Of a stretch of DNA of 64,000 bases, positions 30,592 through 41,867 are shown piece by piece. Position 1 is the first letter of the stretch. Each line of letters opens with the position of its first letter. Below the pieces are notes generated by a model, which did not search any database, was not told the origin of the DNA, and worked only from the letters and a program-made list of their open reading frames with translations. A program made the position numbers and the translations under genes. The stretch spans positions 2,542,001 through 2,606,000 of the forward strand of contig CM066288.1 in assembly GCA_033816765.1 (NCBI GenBank), in the 5' to 3' direction. This DNA is from Nothopassalora personata (taxonomy: Eukaryota; Ascomycota; Dothideomycetes; Mycosphaerellales; Mycosphaerellaceae).

Positions 30592-31984
30592 TCAAATCCA
30601 ATCCACCGGCTTCTTCAACACACTCACCAACCTCTCCTCCCTGCTACCCTTCTCCGGCTCATGCTGATACTGCCACCTCGCCGTAAGCGGCAAACTCATC
30701 AAAATGCTCTCAATCCTCGCCCCAGGCGTATTCAGCCCAAAAGCAGTCCCTCTGTCATGCACAAGATTAAACTCCACGTACCTCCCCCTTCTCAACTGCT
30801 GCCATTGCTTCTCCTTCTCTGTGTACGGCATGTCCTTCCTCTTGTTGATTATGGGTAAGTATGATGGGAGGAAAGCGCCCAAGCAGGATTGGGAGAATGC
30901 GAAGAGCGACTCGGCATCTTTTTCAGTTTCGTCCAGATCGTCGAAGAAGATGCCGCCGACGCCGCGGGATTCATTGCGGTGTTTAACGAAGAAGTAATCA
31001 TCGCACCATTTCTTGAAGCGGGCGTAGTAGGTCTTGTCGTGGCAGTCGCAGGCTTCCTTTATTGTGCGGTGGAAATGGATGACGTCTTCATCGAAGAGGT
31101 ATGAAGGAGTGAGATCTGTGCCGCCACCGAACCACCAGGCGTTTGTTGAGCCATCGGCGTTGGCGGTCTCGAAATAGCGGTAGTTGAGGTGGACCGTGGG
31201 AGCCATTGGGTTGTGAGGGTGTAGGACTAAGCTGAGGCCTGCGGCGAAGAACTCGAGGCTTTCAACGTCGGGATCGAGGGCTTTGTGGTTGACGCGCATC
31301 TTGGCGATGGCGGCGCGGGGGAGGGTGCCGTAGACGACGCTGATGTTCACGCCGGCCTTCTCGAAGACGTTGCCTTCTTGGAGCACGCAGGAGATGCCGC
31401 CGCCGCCGTGGGGTCGGTCCCATACGTCCACTTGAAAGCGCTTTCCGTCTACGCCTTCCAGTGCTTGCACGATCTCTTCCTGTGTCTGCTTGATGTACTG
31501 TTCCATTCGTAATCGCATGGGCGAGTTGACACTGACACCGCTTTCTCTTTTGCTGAGTGAGTCCCGTTCTGCTATCGTCGGCGCATCGAGCTGTTGTTTC
31601 GATCGTGGCGTCGCTTCAGCTGAGTCTGGTGGTGGGACATCACTTTCGCCAGTAGCCTGCCCTTCCATGTCAGTATCACATCCTTCCCAAACGCCTCCGT
31701 GCATGCCACTGTCTTACCATGGAGTAAATCAAGCTCCCAATGAACACCACGCCGACAGCTATCCTTGTCTTCGGCATCCATACTTGATTCTTCGTCGGCA
31801 TAGGGCCATCGCCAGGCCCTAACTGTCCTGGACGCTGCGGTCTTTCACTCTCGAATATGCATCTCTTTTGCGGAACTCTTGATCTCGATTGTATGGCGTT
31901 GCGGGCAGCGGGAGTTCGATTTGATCGCGTGCATGATCGCAGTGCAGCCCCAACCGTTGGAGGCCGTATTGGATTCATGGCCAT
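30592..31984 (-). CDS. HEM13: Coproporphyrinogen III oxidase
   Basis: Oxygen-dependent oxidase converting coproporphyrinogen III to protoporphyrinogen IX in haem synthesis. Exon 2 (30592-31656) carries the family signatures: [69 protein letters not shown] and a C-terminal [17 protein letters not shown] 61-nt intron (31657-31717; GTAAGA donor, ACTGAC branch, GCAG acceptor) joins it in frame to exon 1. Exon 1 has a hydrophobic segment ([15 protein letters not shown]) preceded by basic, Ser/Arg-rich sequence, which suggests mitochondrial targeting and membrane anchoring. The start is uncertain: ATG 31984 or 31978 gives the presequence, ATG 31801 a shorter form. It is tail-to-tail with the gene ending at 30571 (20 bp gap). 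Confidence 0.93.
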
Positions 31985-32368
31985 ACACTGATAATGTGAG
32001 GAAGCAGCGAAGCATTGACCAGACGATATATGCACAGCTTTATGGTAAGCCAAAAGTACCGTGTCACTCGATCGAGAGATCTAGAGCTCTAAGCTTCAGC
32101 CACGCAGGTGAACCGACCGAGGTACGCATTGAGGCTCTTTTCGGCATGTAAAACATATCGGGACGGGGCGTGAAGGATGAGCCGATGGCAATGCTTCGCG
32201 GAGATGAGGTCACTGCCATTTTTTATTACTATATATACTACATGAAATCTGTTTTCGTTTTTACGCTCCCGGACCAAACGCCATCGCCATGCCACTGCGG
32301 AACCTCATGAACTGCGAAGCGATCCTGCTTCTCCGCTGTATTCATGGTCTCGAATCATCAACCAACCT

Positions 32369-34742
32369 CTAATCGGACATGCGCCATGTAGACAGCCACT
32401 TCAAATGACTCCATTGTTGGTTGTTTCCAACCATGCCGAAGCAGAAATCCTTGAACAGCCAGAAAAGTCCGATTGTTGCAATGTAAAGGACAGAGAAGAT
32501 CGCCCACTGCACTCTGCTTGGCAACTGTCGCGTGAGCCAGTCCGCGCAGAAGCCGAAGCTGAGGATGGCGAAGTAGAGAGCTGGGTAGTAGTGATGGACG
32601 TAAGTCACACGGGCCATGGCGACGAATGGCAGGTAGTGGAGGAACCACCCGATGACCGGGTAGAACCCAGAATACTGGAAGTGGTCAATTTGCTTCCAGG
32701 TGAGCTCATCGTAACCACGCTGCCATCGCACCGCGTACCACGCCACCATGGCGAGGAAGAAGCCCAATGATAAAGTCGATCCCCAGTAGACCAATGGGTT
32801 GCCTAAGAGGAAGTACTTGATGATGTCGTCGTCCCAGCCACACATGCGGAGACCGACGTGGAGAAGAGGCCACTGCCACGGCTCCGAAGCAAGATCGTCT
32901 TGCTTGTCAGGATCTGGGACCAGGGCGTTGTTCGAGGTCATCATGGCGACGTTCAGGTGGATGAAGTCGCGGAAGAAGGGAGACTTGTATGCGCCTGGGT
33001 CACCAGGTGGGACTAGAGAAGCTGTTAGCTGTGATCACGACATGTGTCGGTGAGTGACTTGCGCTCGCTATTGACGTGAGACTCGACGTTCCAGTGAGTG
33101 TATGGATCACGAGGCTTGTTCTGTTTGACGCAAGTCACCTCGATCTGCTTGAAACCCCATTGGGGCAAGTTGACATTACCAGCTCGGAGGTAGCAACCAA
33201 GATCCACATGCTTCAGTCGGAAGGCAGTGGTCAGTGTCCTGAGCTTGGAGTGATCCCTCGACGCAGCGTCTCTGATGATTTCGACCTGCCAGTGATCCTT
33301 GGTGTCGCCAACAGTGAGGTTACCGTATGCCGAGACCTCCCAGTCAGCCTTTGTGACTGGAGCAGCCACCTGGTGAGAGTGCAAGTTGCGGCCAGTTTGA
33401 GCGTGAATCAGACGGATGACGTCCTTGTCACCGACGAACTTCAATGGCGCCTCGGGGTCATATTCCGCCTCGTGTCTGCTTGGAAAGAAGAACCAATCGT
33501 TGTTGGCATCTTTGTGGTGGTAGCAAGTGACTTGCTGCTGGCCAGATCCTTCGGGGTATGTCTGAATGTGAGAATGCAGAAGACCGCCACCATAACCCAT
33601 GTTCTTCAAGGTCGCTCTGGAACCGATGGCAATCTCAAGCGGACTGTCCTTGCCAACCTCCGTTCCCCGGAGGTTGGCCTGGAAGAGAGAAGACATCTGC
33701 GCATCGCCGGGTCCACTGTTCACAAGGACCGCGAAGTGGATCCAGAAAGTGAACATGTAGACAACCATTGGAATGACGATAAGGCCGAAGATGCGAGCGC
33801 CGAGATGTGAAGCCAGGGTGACCTTGGGCATCTTGAGATCACCGAACATGTTCCAGAGGGTTTCGATTGTGTAGAGTCCAACCAGTGCAGTACCGAAAGC
33901 GCCTACCCACTTGACACTGCACACACAACCGATCGAGATGCCGCTCATGAACAGCCAGAAGAACCATGGCACCGAGAAGGGGTCATTTCGCTGATTGTGG
34001 AACTTGGCCCAGGTGAAGACAGTGGTGAAGGTGAAGAAGAGGAGCATACTGTCCAGCAGAATGAACCTGCTGATGGTGGTGTAGCTGTTCTCGAACAGAA
34101 CCATCAGCGTCACCAACCAGACTGCCGGCCTTTTGAAATGCAGCTCTTTCGCGGTGAAGTAGGCAAGTGGCACGCACAGGGCGCCGAATGCTCCGTTGAA
34201 CATCCGCATGAAGGTGTAGTTCAGCTCTTCGGGGTAGGCTTCGCCGCTCTTAAACTCAAAGGAGCCATTGTAGCCGGCCATGTGGCCGGCCAGGCCGTTG
34301 AGCATCTTTCCGAGGGGAGGGTGGACATCGAAGTAGAACTCGCGCTTGAGGTAGTGGGACGCGAACTTGCCGAAATGTGCTTCATCCCATGTGACGATGT
34401 TCGAGATGCCAATCTTCCACATGCGCGTGAAGAAGGCCAGAGCGGTGAAGATTATGGGCGCGATCAGGAATTCGTAGTCGTCGAGCGTCTGGAGGATGGA
34501 GTTGGCCTACGTCGAGGTCAGCCTTGTCAGCAATCGCGCTGTGAGAGCTCTGACGATGCAGCATGTTGGCATGGGCCTGTGGAAGTACTTACCTGCTGTC
34601 TCGTCTTCTTGTCCAGCCTGTCGTCCCGCTCCTCGGGCACATGGTTGCCGTTCTGCTGCTGCGGCGGCGGTGCATACCGCTGTCGGAGGCCACGTTGCGT
34701 GTCTGCGCCAGTGGCCTTGGCTGGAAAGTCCTGCGCCGCCAT
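32369..34742 (-). CDS. PMT4: Dolichyl-phosphate-mannose protein O-mannosyltransferase (Pmt4 type)
   Basis: ER multi-pass enzyme that transfers mannose from Dol-P-Man to Ser/Thr. Three exons: 34593-34742, 33063-34506 and 32369-33012, together 745 residues, normal for the family. Exon 2 starts in the first membrane segment and contains the catalytic acidic motif TWDEAHFGKF and the FYFDVHPPLGKML loop. The MIR region follows (GGGLLHSH, QQQVTCYHHKD, LHSHQVAAPVTK, LGCYLRAGNVNLPQWG). Exon 3 carries NNALVPDPDKQDDLAS, WPLLHVGLRMCGW and further membrane helices. Intron 1 (34507-34592) is GT-AG. Intron 2 (33013-33062, 50 nt) fits only as a GC-AG intron (GCAAGT donor, CTAAC branch), giving the expected joint SE-LPPGDPG. 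The MIR and C-terminal wording resembles Pmt4 rather than Pmt1/2. Confidence 0.92.
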
Positions 34743-35343
34743 GTTGGCGGTGGGGTTGGTGAAGATGTCTCACCCGCGTTCAGTGTCGCAAGTGAGGATG
34801 TAGGAGTGCGACCGGGGTGTGGACAGGTAGCCTTGCTGAGAATTGGTGATAAGGAAGCGTACGAAGGTTTCGTCAAAAAGAGGTTATCAAGCTGAAGATT
34901 CAAGAAGCACCATGCGCACAGCGATGGCATGTGCAGCCGCAAATGTGCAAGCAACAGAGAAAAGGTGGTCTCTTGCGCAGACCCGAGATATCCCTGAGGC
35001 TCTACTACTGTCGTGACGCGAGAACTGCGCTTTAGACAGGTGTATAATTCTACCTTGGTAGCCCCAAGCGGTATAGCGTATCAGATCCCTTGTTTTACAG
35101 TGCAAGGGCCGCGTGTATCAAAGATCTGTGGCGATATAGCGGCCCGATATGTCGGTCGTGTTGTGTTGCGATGTCGTTGTTGACAAAAGGGGACATGGAG
35201 AGAGGTCTAGATGGATGTATGCGAATTGGAGGCCAGCATATCCTTAAGTAGTCTATGACTGTCCAGCGAGCATGAGAAAAACGGTCCGATCACAGGCGCG
35301 TATACATGGGTACGTACAGTACTGTACGCGACGAGGGGCATGA
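34743..35343. other. Intergenic region upstream of PMT4
   Basis: 600 bp; presumably the PMT4 promoter and the 3' end of the next gene. Pyrimidine-rich stretches only; nothing else recognised. Confidence 0.4.
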
Positions 35344-36340
35344 CTACAGTACTCGATCCTCATTCATCAACCACCTTCTAGCTTGCTGAATCATGCTATC
35401 AGCAATGCTCTTGAGAGGCGCAGAACCGACCATGGACTTACAGCAGTTTGACAAGGACTGCAGTCGGCACACCCATGTATATTTCCACACTGGACTTCGA
35501 TACTGCTGGTTGAAAGCATAGATGAACGCGGCTGCCCCTAGTAGAGCGGCGAGAGCTGTGGCGGCAAGTTGCAGCAGTTTCCGCTGGTTCATCTCAGCCG
35601 AGTGCTCAGCTCTAGGGTGGGTTGCAAGTGGTTCCCTTTGCCATGGCCGGACTATTCTATTTCTGGAGGCTGTCGCTAATGCCATGAGGAGGAGGTCGAC
35701 TGCATAATCGATAAAGTCCAGAACGTGCGCCAGAAATCTCATGGGTCCACTTGGGTAATTCTGTGGCAAAGTGTAACCTTTGTCGCCATGAGATCGTAGG
35801 TTCTTCGGGACCGTCGACTGGACGGCGATTTCCACAATCGTCAGGATGGTACAAATCACTGTCAGCGCTGCCTGGGCTAACGGCACTACGTTCATGATGC
35901 TATCAGTACGCGCCGATGAAGCATACCAGACCCGCCACACAGCCATGCGTACTGTACCTCTCTTGAGCGCACCATTCACATCCGACAAGCCTTGCACATT
36001 CATTTTCAGTAGTCGCCAGGACTTGGATGGCTCCTCTAGGGTCAATACGCCAATCCACCTGGTTTTCCTTGCCCAAGACCAAATCGAGACTGCGTGTGAG
36101 CAGAACGATGGCATATGTATAACCCTTGGGCCCTCGTGTCACAGAAAGCGCATTCATCTCAGCATTTCCATCTTCTACACACAACCTGCATTTCTTTCCT
36201 ATGCCTAGGCGTAAGACAAGGTTCCTACATTCGGTAGCCTGGCAGATGAAATCGACTACCAGCCACAAGCTATCACCAACCGCCAGATGAAGATCAACAT
36301 GAATGCATATGGTGGCGACGCACTCAAGGAGGAGAAACAT
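35344..36340 (-). CDS. Predicted membrane protein, unrecognised, two exons
   Basis: Two minus-strand frames join into one plausible protein of about 310 residues. Exon 1 begins MFLLLECVATICIHVD at 36340. Exon 2 contains two or three hydrophobic helices (AALTVICTILTIVEIAV, ALLGAAAFIYAF) and ends with a charged tail. Two splicing solutions keep the frame. One is a 58-nt intron with GTACAG donor and GATAG acceptor. The other is a 67-nt intron with GTACGC donor, a TACTGAT branch point and CGTAG acceptor; its branch spacing is better. No family recognised, although the layout (basic and hydrophobic segments, a conserved-looking MRFLAHVLDFIDYAVD) suggests an organelle-membrane protein. Confidence 0.5.
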
Positions 36341-36398
36341 AAACTCGACTACATTTGCGGAGCAACCATTTTCACCTGGGATACCGCCAACCCCGTTG

Positions 36399-36803
36399 AT
36401 GTCCCAACGCCAAAGGGGACCCGTGCCTCAGAGCAGTCTCGAATCGCGCGATCTACTTGAAGACTCGGCCATCCAGAAGAGATACGATAACAAGCAGCCC
36501 GGAAAGCCACGTCAACAAAGCCCAAAGTCAGCAGAGCGTCTAGTCGTCAACTCTCGACCACAGCAGTCAGCGGTGACTTTCTGCAACTCCCCTACCTTTC
36601 GTAGCTCCGATCTCGTCTCTACGAACGAGCAGCTGTTCTGTGACATGGAAACGAAGACGCTACATGCACTGTGCAGCGACACAGTCAAGACTGGCTGCTT
36701 CGATATCGACAGCGAAGCCTTGTCACCCCGGAAACGAGGCGAATCAGGTCGATTTGCAAGCAGTCTAGCACATAGGTACAAATACGTGGTCATTGTTGAC
36801 TGA
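36399..36803 (+). CDS. Small unrecognised protein
   Basis: The open frame begins at 36303, overlapping the 5' end of the divergent gene; ATG 36399 (MSQRQRGPVPQ) avoids the overlap. The C-terminal half looks conserved in style: LFCDMETKTLHALCSDTV then GCFDID and a final YKYVVIVD with three Cys. The N-terminal half is low complexity. It could be a single-exon gene of unknown function or the last exon of a longer gene. No signal peptide. Confidence 0.35.
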   Translation: MSQRQRGPVPQSSLESRDLLEDSAIQKRYDNKQPGKPRQQSPKSAERLVVNSRPQQSAVTFCNSPTFRSSDLVSTNEQLFCDMETKTLHALCSDTVKTGCFDIDSEALSPRKRGESGRFASSLAHRYKYVVIVD

Positions 36804-37637
36804 TGAGGCAAGGAGCTGTATAATAGCCTATGTGATTTATAAGTAGAATTTTCGTGGTGCTGACAACCCCATTTCGGACGGTCTATACAGGTAGGAATAC
36901 GTCAGAAGGGAGAGTTAATTGTCGAATTTGGTGAGCCATGGACCTAAAAGTGATGTCTGAATCGACAAAAACATTACGCGTCACAGCGTATGAGTACCCT
37001 GTGCGGACCAAAAACTCCCGAGTACCATGTTGAATCCGCCGATGCGACCCCACGGGGTCCTCTTAGCACGCGACCACAAGCCTCGACGCCGGAGAAGACG
37101 TTCAGGGATCACAACTTCACATGCTGTATCGAATACCAACAGCGTACGTACGGAAGGGGCACGAGGGAATGTGAGTGTGAGACTATGCTAGTGAAAAGTA
37201 ATGCGATTACATAGCTAAACATTGCTTAATGCATCTTCATTCTCAATCTCATCGACTGACTACTGCGTGAGTCCGGGGGTATCATAGAACTAAGTCAATT
37301 GGTACGCTTCCATCCTTCTCATGCAAACATGCACCCATGCTTCCGATCCAATCCAATCCAATCCAAGTCATTGGCGACAGTCTGAGCCGAGATGCCATTC
37401 CGTGCGCTGCCATACTCTGATCCCAGAACTCCGGAAGCCGAACCAAGCGTGGTGGCGCGTCCAATGCAGTAAATCCCATCATAAATCGTGTGTCCAAAGC
37501 AACATGCTGCCGGAGCATGCAATGATCGTTGAGCCAAAAAGTTCTCGCAAGCGACGCCCTGCTGAAATATCAAAAAGTCGTGGAATCTCGTAAATCAAAA
37601 GTAGCGGAAAAGATGGTTGATGAGGTCGGCTCTCTCT
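36804..37637. other. Gene-free stretch
   Basis: 834 bp. Short open frames only. A small ATCCA/CCAATCC tandem is at about 37344-37366. Nothing recognised. Confidence 0.4.
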
Positions 37638-38900
37638 TTAGGCACCATTCTTGAGGTGCTCCTGGAACCACTTCTCATCGAACCATCCGATGTTGTCAAA
37701 GGCTTGCCATAGTCGGCTGGCCTTGTTCACGTCAATCTTCGTGACGTTCTGAGCTGAAGTCTTGTTGAAGTCTCGACCCTCCTTGAGCGACTTTAGGCGT
37801 TCGTTGAAGACACGTCGCTTGTTGGCGAGGTACTTGTTGCAGGGTAGTCGGAGGACTGCGGCGACTTCCAGTTCCTGGGGATGAAGGTGCTCCCGATTAG
37901 GGTCGTTGTCGAGGTTGAGTACGTTGCCATTGTTCCACTGGGCAACGAGCTTCACACCTGGTTCGTCGAGATAGCTGAGTGGCGGAGTACAATCAGGAAT
38001 GCTGAACCATTGCTCGTCTTCGCCGTCGATCTTCTTGCTAGGCGCTGCTCGCGTGCGTGGCTTGGGCTGCGCGATATGTGGCAAAGCACCGAAAGTGGTG
38101 TCAGATGTTGATGGCTGCCTTCGGCTACGCTTGGCTGGCGAGGGTGAGTCATTGACGGGCGTTGGGCGTGACTCTGGCTTTACCGATGCTCGCGAAGATA
38201 GTGGCCGTGTGGTTCTGGGCTTCGGCTGGGACTGTGTCTGGGCGACCGCCTTTGCCTTCGACACTCGATAGTTTTGTCCTATCGAAGCGAGGACTCGTCT
38301 TGTGTATTCGTCACGCTCTGACGGATTGGTGTCTTTTGGAAGTGGCAATTGACGCGCTGCGTGTCGTCGCTTGCGGTGGTCTTCACTTTGCGACAGCATG
38401 TAGCGATAGTAGTCCAGTCCGTAGGTGTTGTACAGTTGCACTGGTCCAACGGGTTCCGACCGGTGTGGTCGCGAGTGATCGTCAAGCGACGCCGCCTCGA
38501 AGTGCTTCTCGAGTGGTTGTATTGGTGCCTGCTCGGGACTATCGTGGGGTGTCGATATCGACAGCGATCGTTCGGTGGCTGGTGTAGACTGCCGTTGTTG
38601 TGCGTCCCAGCGACTCTCCTCGTCGAATAGTGGTCGCTCGGATGGTTGGCACGGTACGTTTGTGTGATCTGGGTACAGGATGTCGTCGTTTGATCGAAAG
38701 CGCGACTCGGAATTGAACGAGTTGAACTCTGGCGACGCTGGCGGCGACGGCACAGCCGTCTGGAACGAAGGCAGCGGCCTGCTGATGGTGAAGCTGTCCG
38801 CGGCGTGTTCTTCTGGGGTGAGCAGTTGTGGGATCGACTTCAGAGCAACGCTCATGCTCTTCGGCTTCGTCTGCCGCTCTTGTTGGGGCGAGAACGCCAT
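37638..38900 (-). CDS. SWIRM-domain protein (Fun19/Laf-like)
   Basis: About 420 residues in one exon. ATG 38900 (MAFSPQQERQ) has the context GCCATGG on the opposite strand and is preferred to the upstream ATG 38951. The long N-terminal two thirds are disordered and Ser/Pro/Arg-rich. The last 85 residues form a SWIRM domain: LHPQELEVAAVLRLPCNKYL, then RRVFNERL and the terminal helix VNKASRLWQAFDNIGWFD. SWIRM domains are helical modules of chromatin-associated proteins. A SWIRM at the extreme C-terminus after a disordered region matches yeast Fun19 and fission-yeast Laf proteins linked to histone-deacetylase complexes. The exact orthology is inference. Confidence 0.8.
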   Translation of the reverse strand: MAFSPQQERQTKPKSMSVALKSIPQLLTPEEHAADSFTISRPLPSFQTAVPSPPASPEFNSFNSESRFRSNDDILYPDHTNVPCQPSERPLFDEESRWDAQQRQSTPATERSLSISTPHDSPEQAPIQPLEKHFEAASLDDHSRPHRSEPVGPVQLYNTYGLDYYRYMLSQSEDHRKRRHAARQLPLPKDTNPSERDEYTRRVLASIGQNYRVSKAKAVAQTQSQPKPRTTRPLSSRASVKPESRPTPVNDSPSPAKRSRRQPSTSDTTFGALPHIAQPKPRTRAAPSKKIDGEDEQWFSIPDCTPPLSYLDEPGVKLVAQWNNGNVLNLDNDPNREHLHPQELEVAAVLRLPCNKYLANKRRVFNERLKSLKEGRDFNKTSAQNVTKIDVNKASRLWQAFDNIGWFDEKWFQEHLKNGA

Positions 38901-41062
38901 GGTGGTGGTGTTTTTGGTGCGTCGTGAATGCAGAGGTTCGTTCCGAAGCATTGATCAGTGGCGAGGTGTAGACTTATAGCGCGTCGTCGCGGTGGGGCGA
39001 AGCGTCTGGAATCGTATCGTCTGGTCCTGCCTTGGCTGGGGGCTCGAGAAGTCCGGCTAAATCCGTGCTCTTGTACGATGGGCTTCCGACGACAGAAGGA
39101 GCGACCTGCGCGAGGGAGATGGAATGGAGGTATATGTGGGTGGTGGTTGTTAAGGTTAAAATTGAGGACAATGAGAATGAGTCGAACAGCGTGGTGCGAT
39201 ATGTGTTAGCAATGCAGCTAGGCTGCTGCCACGGCGCTGGAAGAGGCCTGAGGGAGGTTCTGTGAAACAGAAGGCGCAGGCTGCAGCGGCTGATGACTTC
39301 TGCGTGATAAATGACTTACGCGGGCGGCGACAAACAAGCCAGGCACGAGCTAATAAGACAGCACTTAATGGGCTCGCACATGACAGGCGCGAGGGAGTCA
39401 GGCTGGAAGTGGAACACAACAGGCGGCCGTTCGCTGCTGACAGAAGAGTGGCCAGTCTGTCGAAGAGCGTGGAAGGGCAGACAGAGGAGCGCCCGATGAT
39501 TCGTCAATGTCTTCGGCTTCCGGTATCAGATTCATGCGTGCTGTCGGACAGATTGGGTACTGCTTTGAGTCATCTGACAAGTGGCAGCGCAAGCTTGCCT
39601 GGCGAGCGACGGAGGTTGTGAGAGAGCATTGGAAATGCACCACCACGCGAAACCAGCCGCCTGTTGCCTCCCTCCAGGGCCTCCACACTCGTCGGCTCGG
39701 GCGATCACCGCCACCGACCTTAGCTAACCTTCGTGCGGCCTGCCAATCTCTCCGACCGTCACTTCATAATGATCCATCGGAAATCGCTGGCAACGCCCTC
39801 TGACGGGCAACGCACCGCAAACGCAGCAGCATTCATTGGCAGCAGTGGACATGACAGAAGCCCAACGACACGCTCTTGGCGCGCTTTGCGCTGGCACCCA
39901 CCCGTGCACAGCCACATCTCAGGCTCGCTAGATACGTCGCTCGGCGGCTGGTCATCTGTCGCAGCCGCATGTCCACACTCGGCCGGTGAGTGGTGTGCCT
40001 CACAATTTGGGAGCCTGTCGCGAAGCCATTGGCATCGAGGACAAAGAGCTCCCAGAGTGGCAGAGCCCGCGACTAAGCGATGGCTGTTCCAATGGTCGCC
40101 CGTTCCAAGCTCTGCTGTCTCTCACTCGCACCCCGATCGCCTCAGTTATAGGCGTCATCCGGAGCTGGAACTGGCGTGTTCCATCCGATCGCGCCCCAAA
40201 CCAAAGAACCAACGCGGAAGTCCGCATCCTCTGCCTGGTGCCATTGGCGAGGTAAGCAGCGCGTGTTGGTACATACGTACATGGCCCTCGCGCGACGGTG
40301 TAAGCATTGGCAGAGTAGCCCATCCAACTCGTCATCCCGTGCCAGGCGTCTGATTGTTTGTGCATGCCGATCGCGTCGACCTCAGGTCAATGTCAATGGC
40401 TCGTACCCCGTGGGCGTGCCCACCGGTCTCAGCTGCTCTGCCATGGCGGCGTCATATGATAACTCGGCTGTCGAGACAATTGGGTCAGGCGTAGTGATCA
40501 TTGAGTGTGACCGGATGCCCCAATCCCAGCGCGTGGACGAGTCAGGTGCTTGTGCCTGCGACTCGCCTCACGCGATGTCGAACGGCGTGCAATGCAACAT
40601 CCTTGAATCGGATCTGTGGCGTCAATTTGGCAACAACCCCCCACGCTCGTCAGAGGCAACCCACGGACCACATGCCTCTTTTCCTGCCCTTTCCCGCTTC
40701 TCGGCAACCTCACCTCCAAACGGCAACATCATCGCTTCATGCTGGCGACATAAGATCACATCACTTGACGCCGACATCCGCCCACTCCTCAACTTCAAGC
40801 GACAGTGCTCCGCGTCATCAGAGTATGATGCTCCGAACCGTCCCGCTCGCATGACGCACACGGCGTACTGAAGTAGACGTGGCACCTGACAGCAAAGCAA
40901 TCAATCGCAAAGTCGCCCTGTTTGCGTGGCCCAATGCCGTAATTCAGGCATCGGTAAGGCATGCATTGTTTGCTGGTTCCTTCCAATGTCCAATGGCTCT
41001 GCAGGTCCTTTCGTTTGTTGTGGCGGTGCGGAGCTAATGCATAGGATCTTCAGCACAACTCC
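38901..41062. other. 2.1-kb stretch without a supported gene
   Basis: Divergent promoter region between the SWIRM gene and the SWIM gene. Several overlapping frames of 100-230 codons exist on both strands, but they have shuffled, Arg/Ser/His-rich composition, no motifs and mutual overlap, which is typical of GC-rich non-coding DNA. A long 5' leader or a non-coding RNA cannot be excluded. Confidence 0.4.
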
Positions 41063-41638
41063 ATGTCCGCTACCACTGCACATCCACACGCCGTCGCCTC
41101 ACGTCAGATCGTTTCTTCCTTGCTTGCGGCCATACCAACGCCGTCGGAGGGCGCAGCGCATGTCGCCAATCCCGTGAAAGACAGCTCGCCTGAGGCACGG
41201 AATGCCTTGCTGACGTTGTACGCCCTCTTCGAGAAGGAGTTCCTACCAGCTTTGGACCTACTGGACAGAGGTCTGGTCACACGCCTCAAGGTAAAAGATC
41301 AGGCGGCGTGCTTACTGTTGGTACGATCCGCGCAGCAGCACAACAGTCGCAATCCTGCCTACGAGCATGTCAATCACTACGAAGTGAGGCTTGACGCGTG
41401 GAGCTGTTCCTGTCCCGCCTTCACGTTTGCAGCGTTCCCAGCGATTAGTGCGGATATGACTGGGGAGCAAGGTGACTGTGTGATGGGTGGACTGACGCGA
41501 GGCTCTGATATGCCAGTGTGCAAGCACTTGCTAGCGTGTGTTCTCGTTGAGCACTGCAAGATGTTCCACCACTTTGCTGTGGAACGGGAAGTGTCCATTG
41601 AGGAGATGGCTGGCTGGGCTGCGGGATGGGGAGATTGA
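41063..41638 (+). CDS. SWIM zinc-finger protein, Sws1/Shu2-like
   Basis: 191 residues in one exon. It carries a SWIM zinc finger of the form C-x-C-xn-C-x-H: CSC at residues 115-117 and CKH at 153-155, followed by LLA. The CxHxxA ending with an invariant Ala is characteristic of the Sws1/Shu2 branch. These proteins work with Rad51 paralogues in the Shu complex, promoting Rad51 filament formation and error-free repair. The N-terminal half is helical and matches the size of fungal Sws1 proteins. The Shu assignment is inference from motif and size. It converges with the proteasome gene on the opposite strand, with a 229-bp gap. Confidence 0.65.
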   Translation: MSATTAHPHAVASRQIVSSLLAAIPTPSEGAAHVANPVKDSSPEARNALLTLYALFEKEFLPALDLLDRGLVTRLKVKDQAACLLLVRSAQQHNSRNPAYEHVNHYEVRLDAWSCSCPAFTFAAFPAISADMTGEQGDCVMGGLTRGSDMPVCKHLLACVLVEHCKMFHHFAVEREVSIEEMAGWAAGWGD

Positions 41639-41867
41639 GCACACGATATGAGGCATTCATCATTAGCAGCGGACGGACGACGCGTCCATCTGCTGGCAGG
41701 TTCAGCATGAACTGCATGCTCGTAATGTACATACTCAATTCATTGACCGCACTCTACGCGTTGGCCGCCTCAGCCGCGCCTTGTCCCGCGCTGCTATGCT
41801 CCGGACGCCGTGTATGCTCGTGCAGACCATTACAAGTGCAACAAATCCATATCAAGGCTTTGGTCTG

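Noticed and set aside
39507..40871. Overlapping frames of 98-231 codons on both strands
   Set aside because: No domain, mutual overlap and compositional bias typical of GC-rich non-coding DNA.
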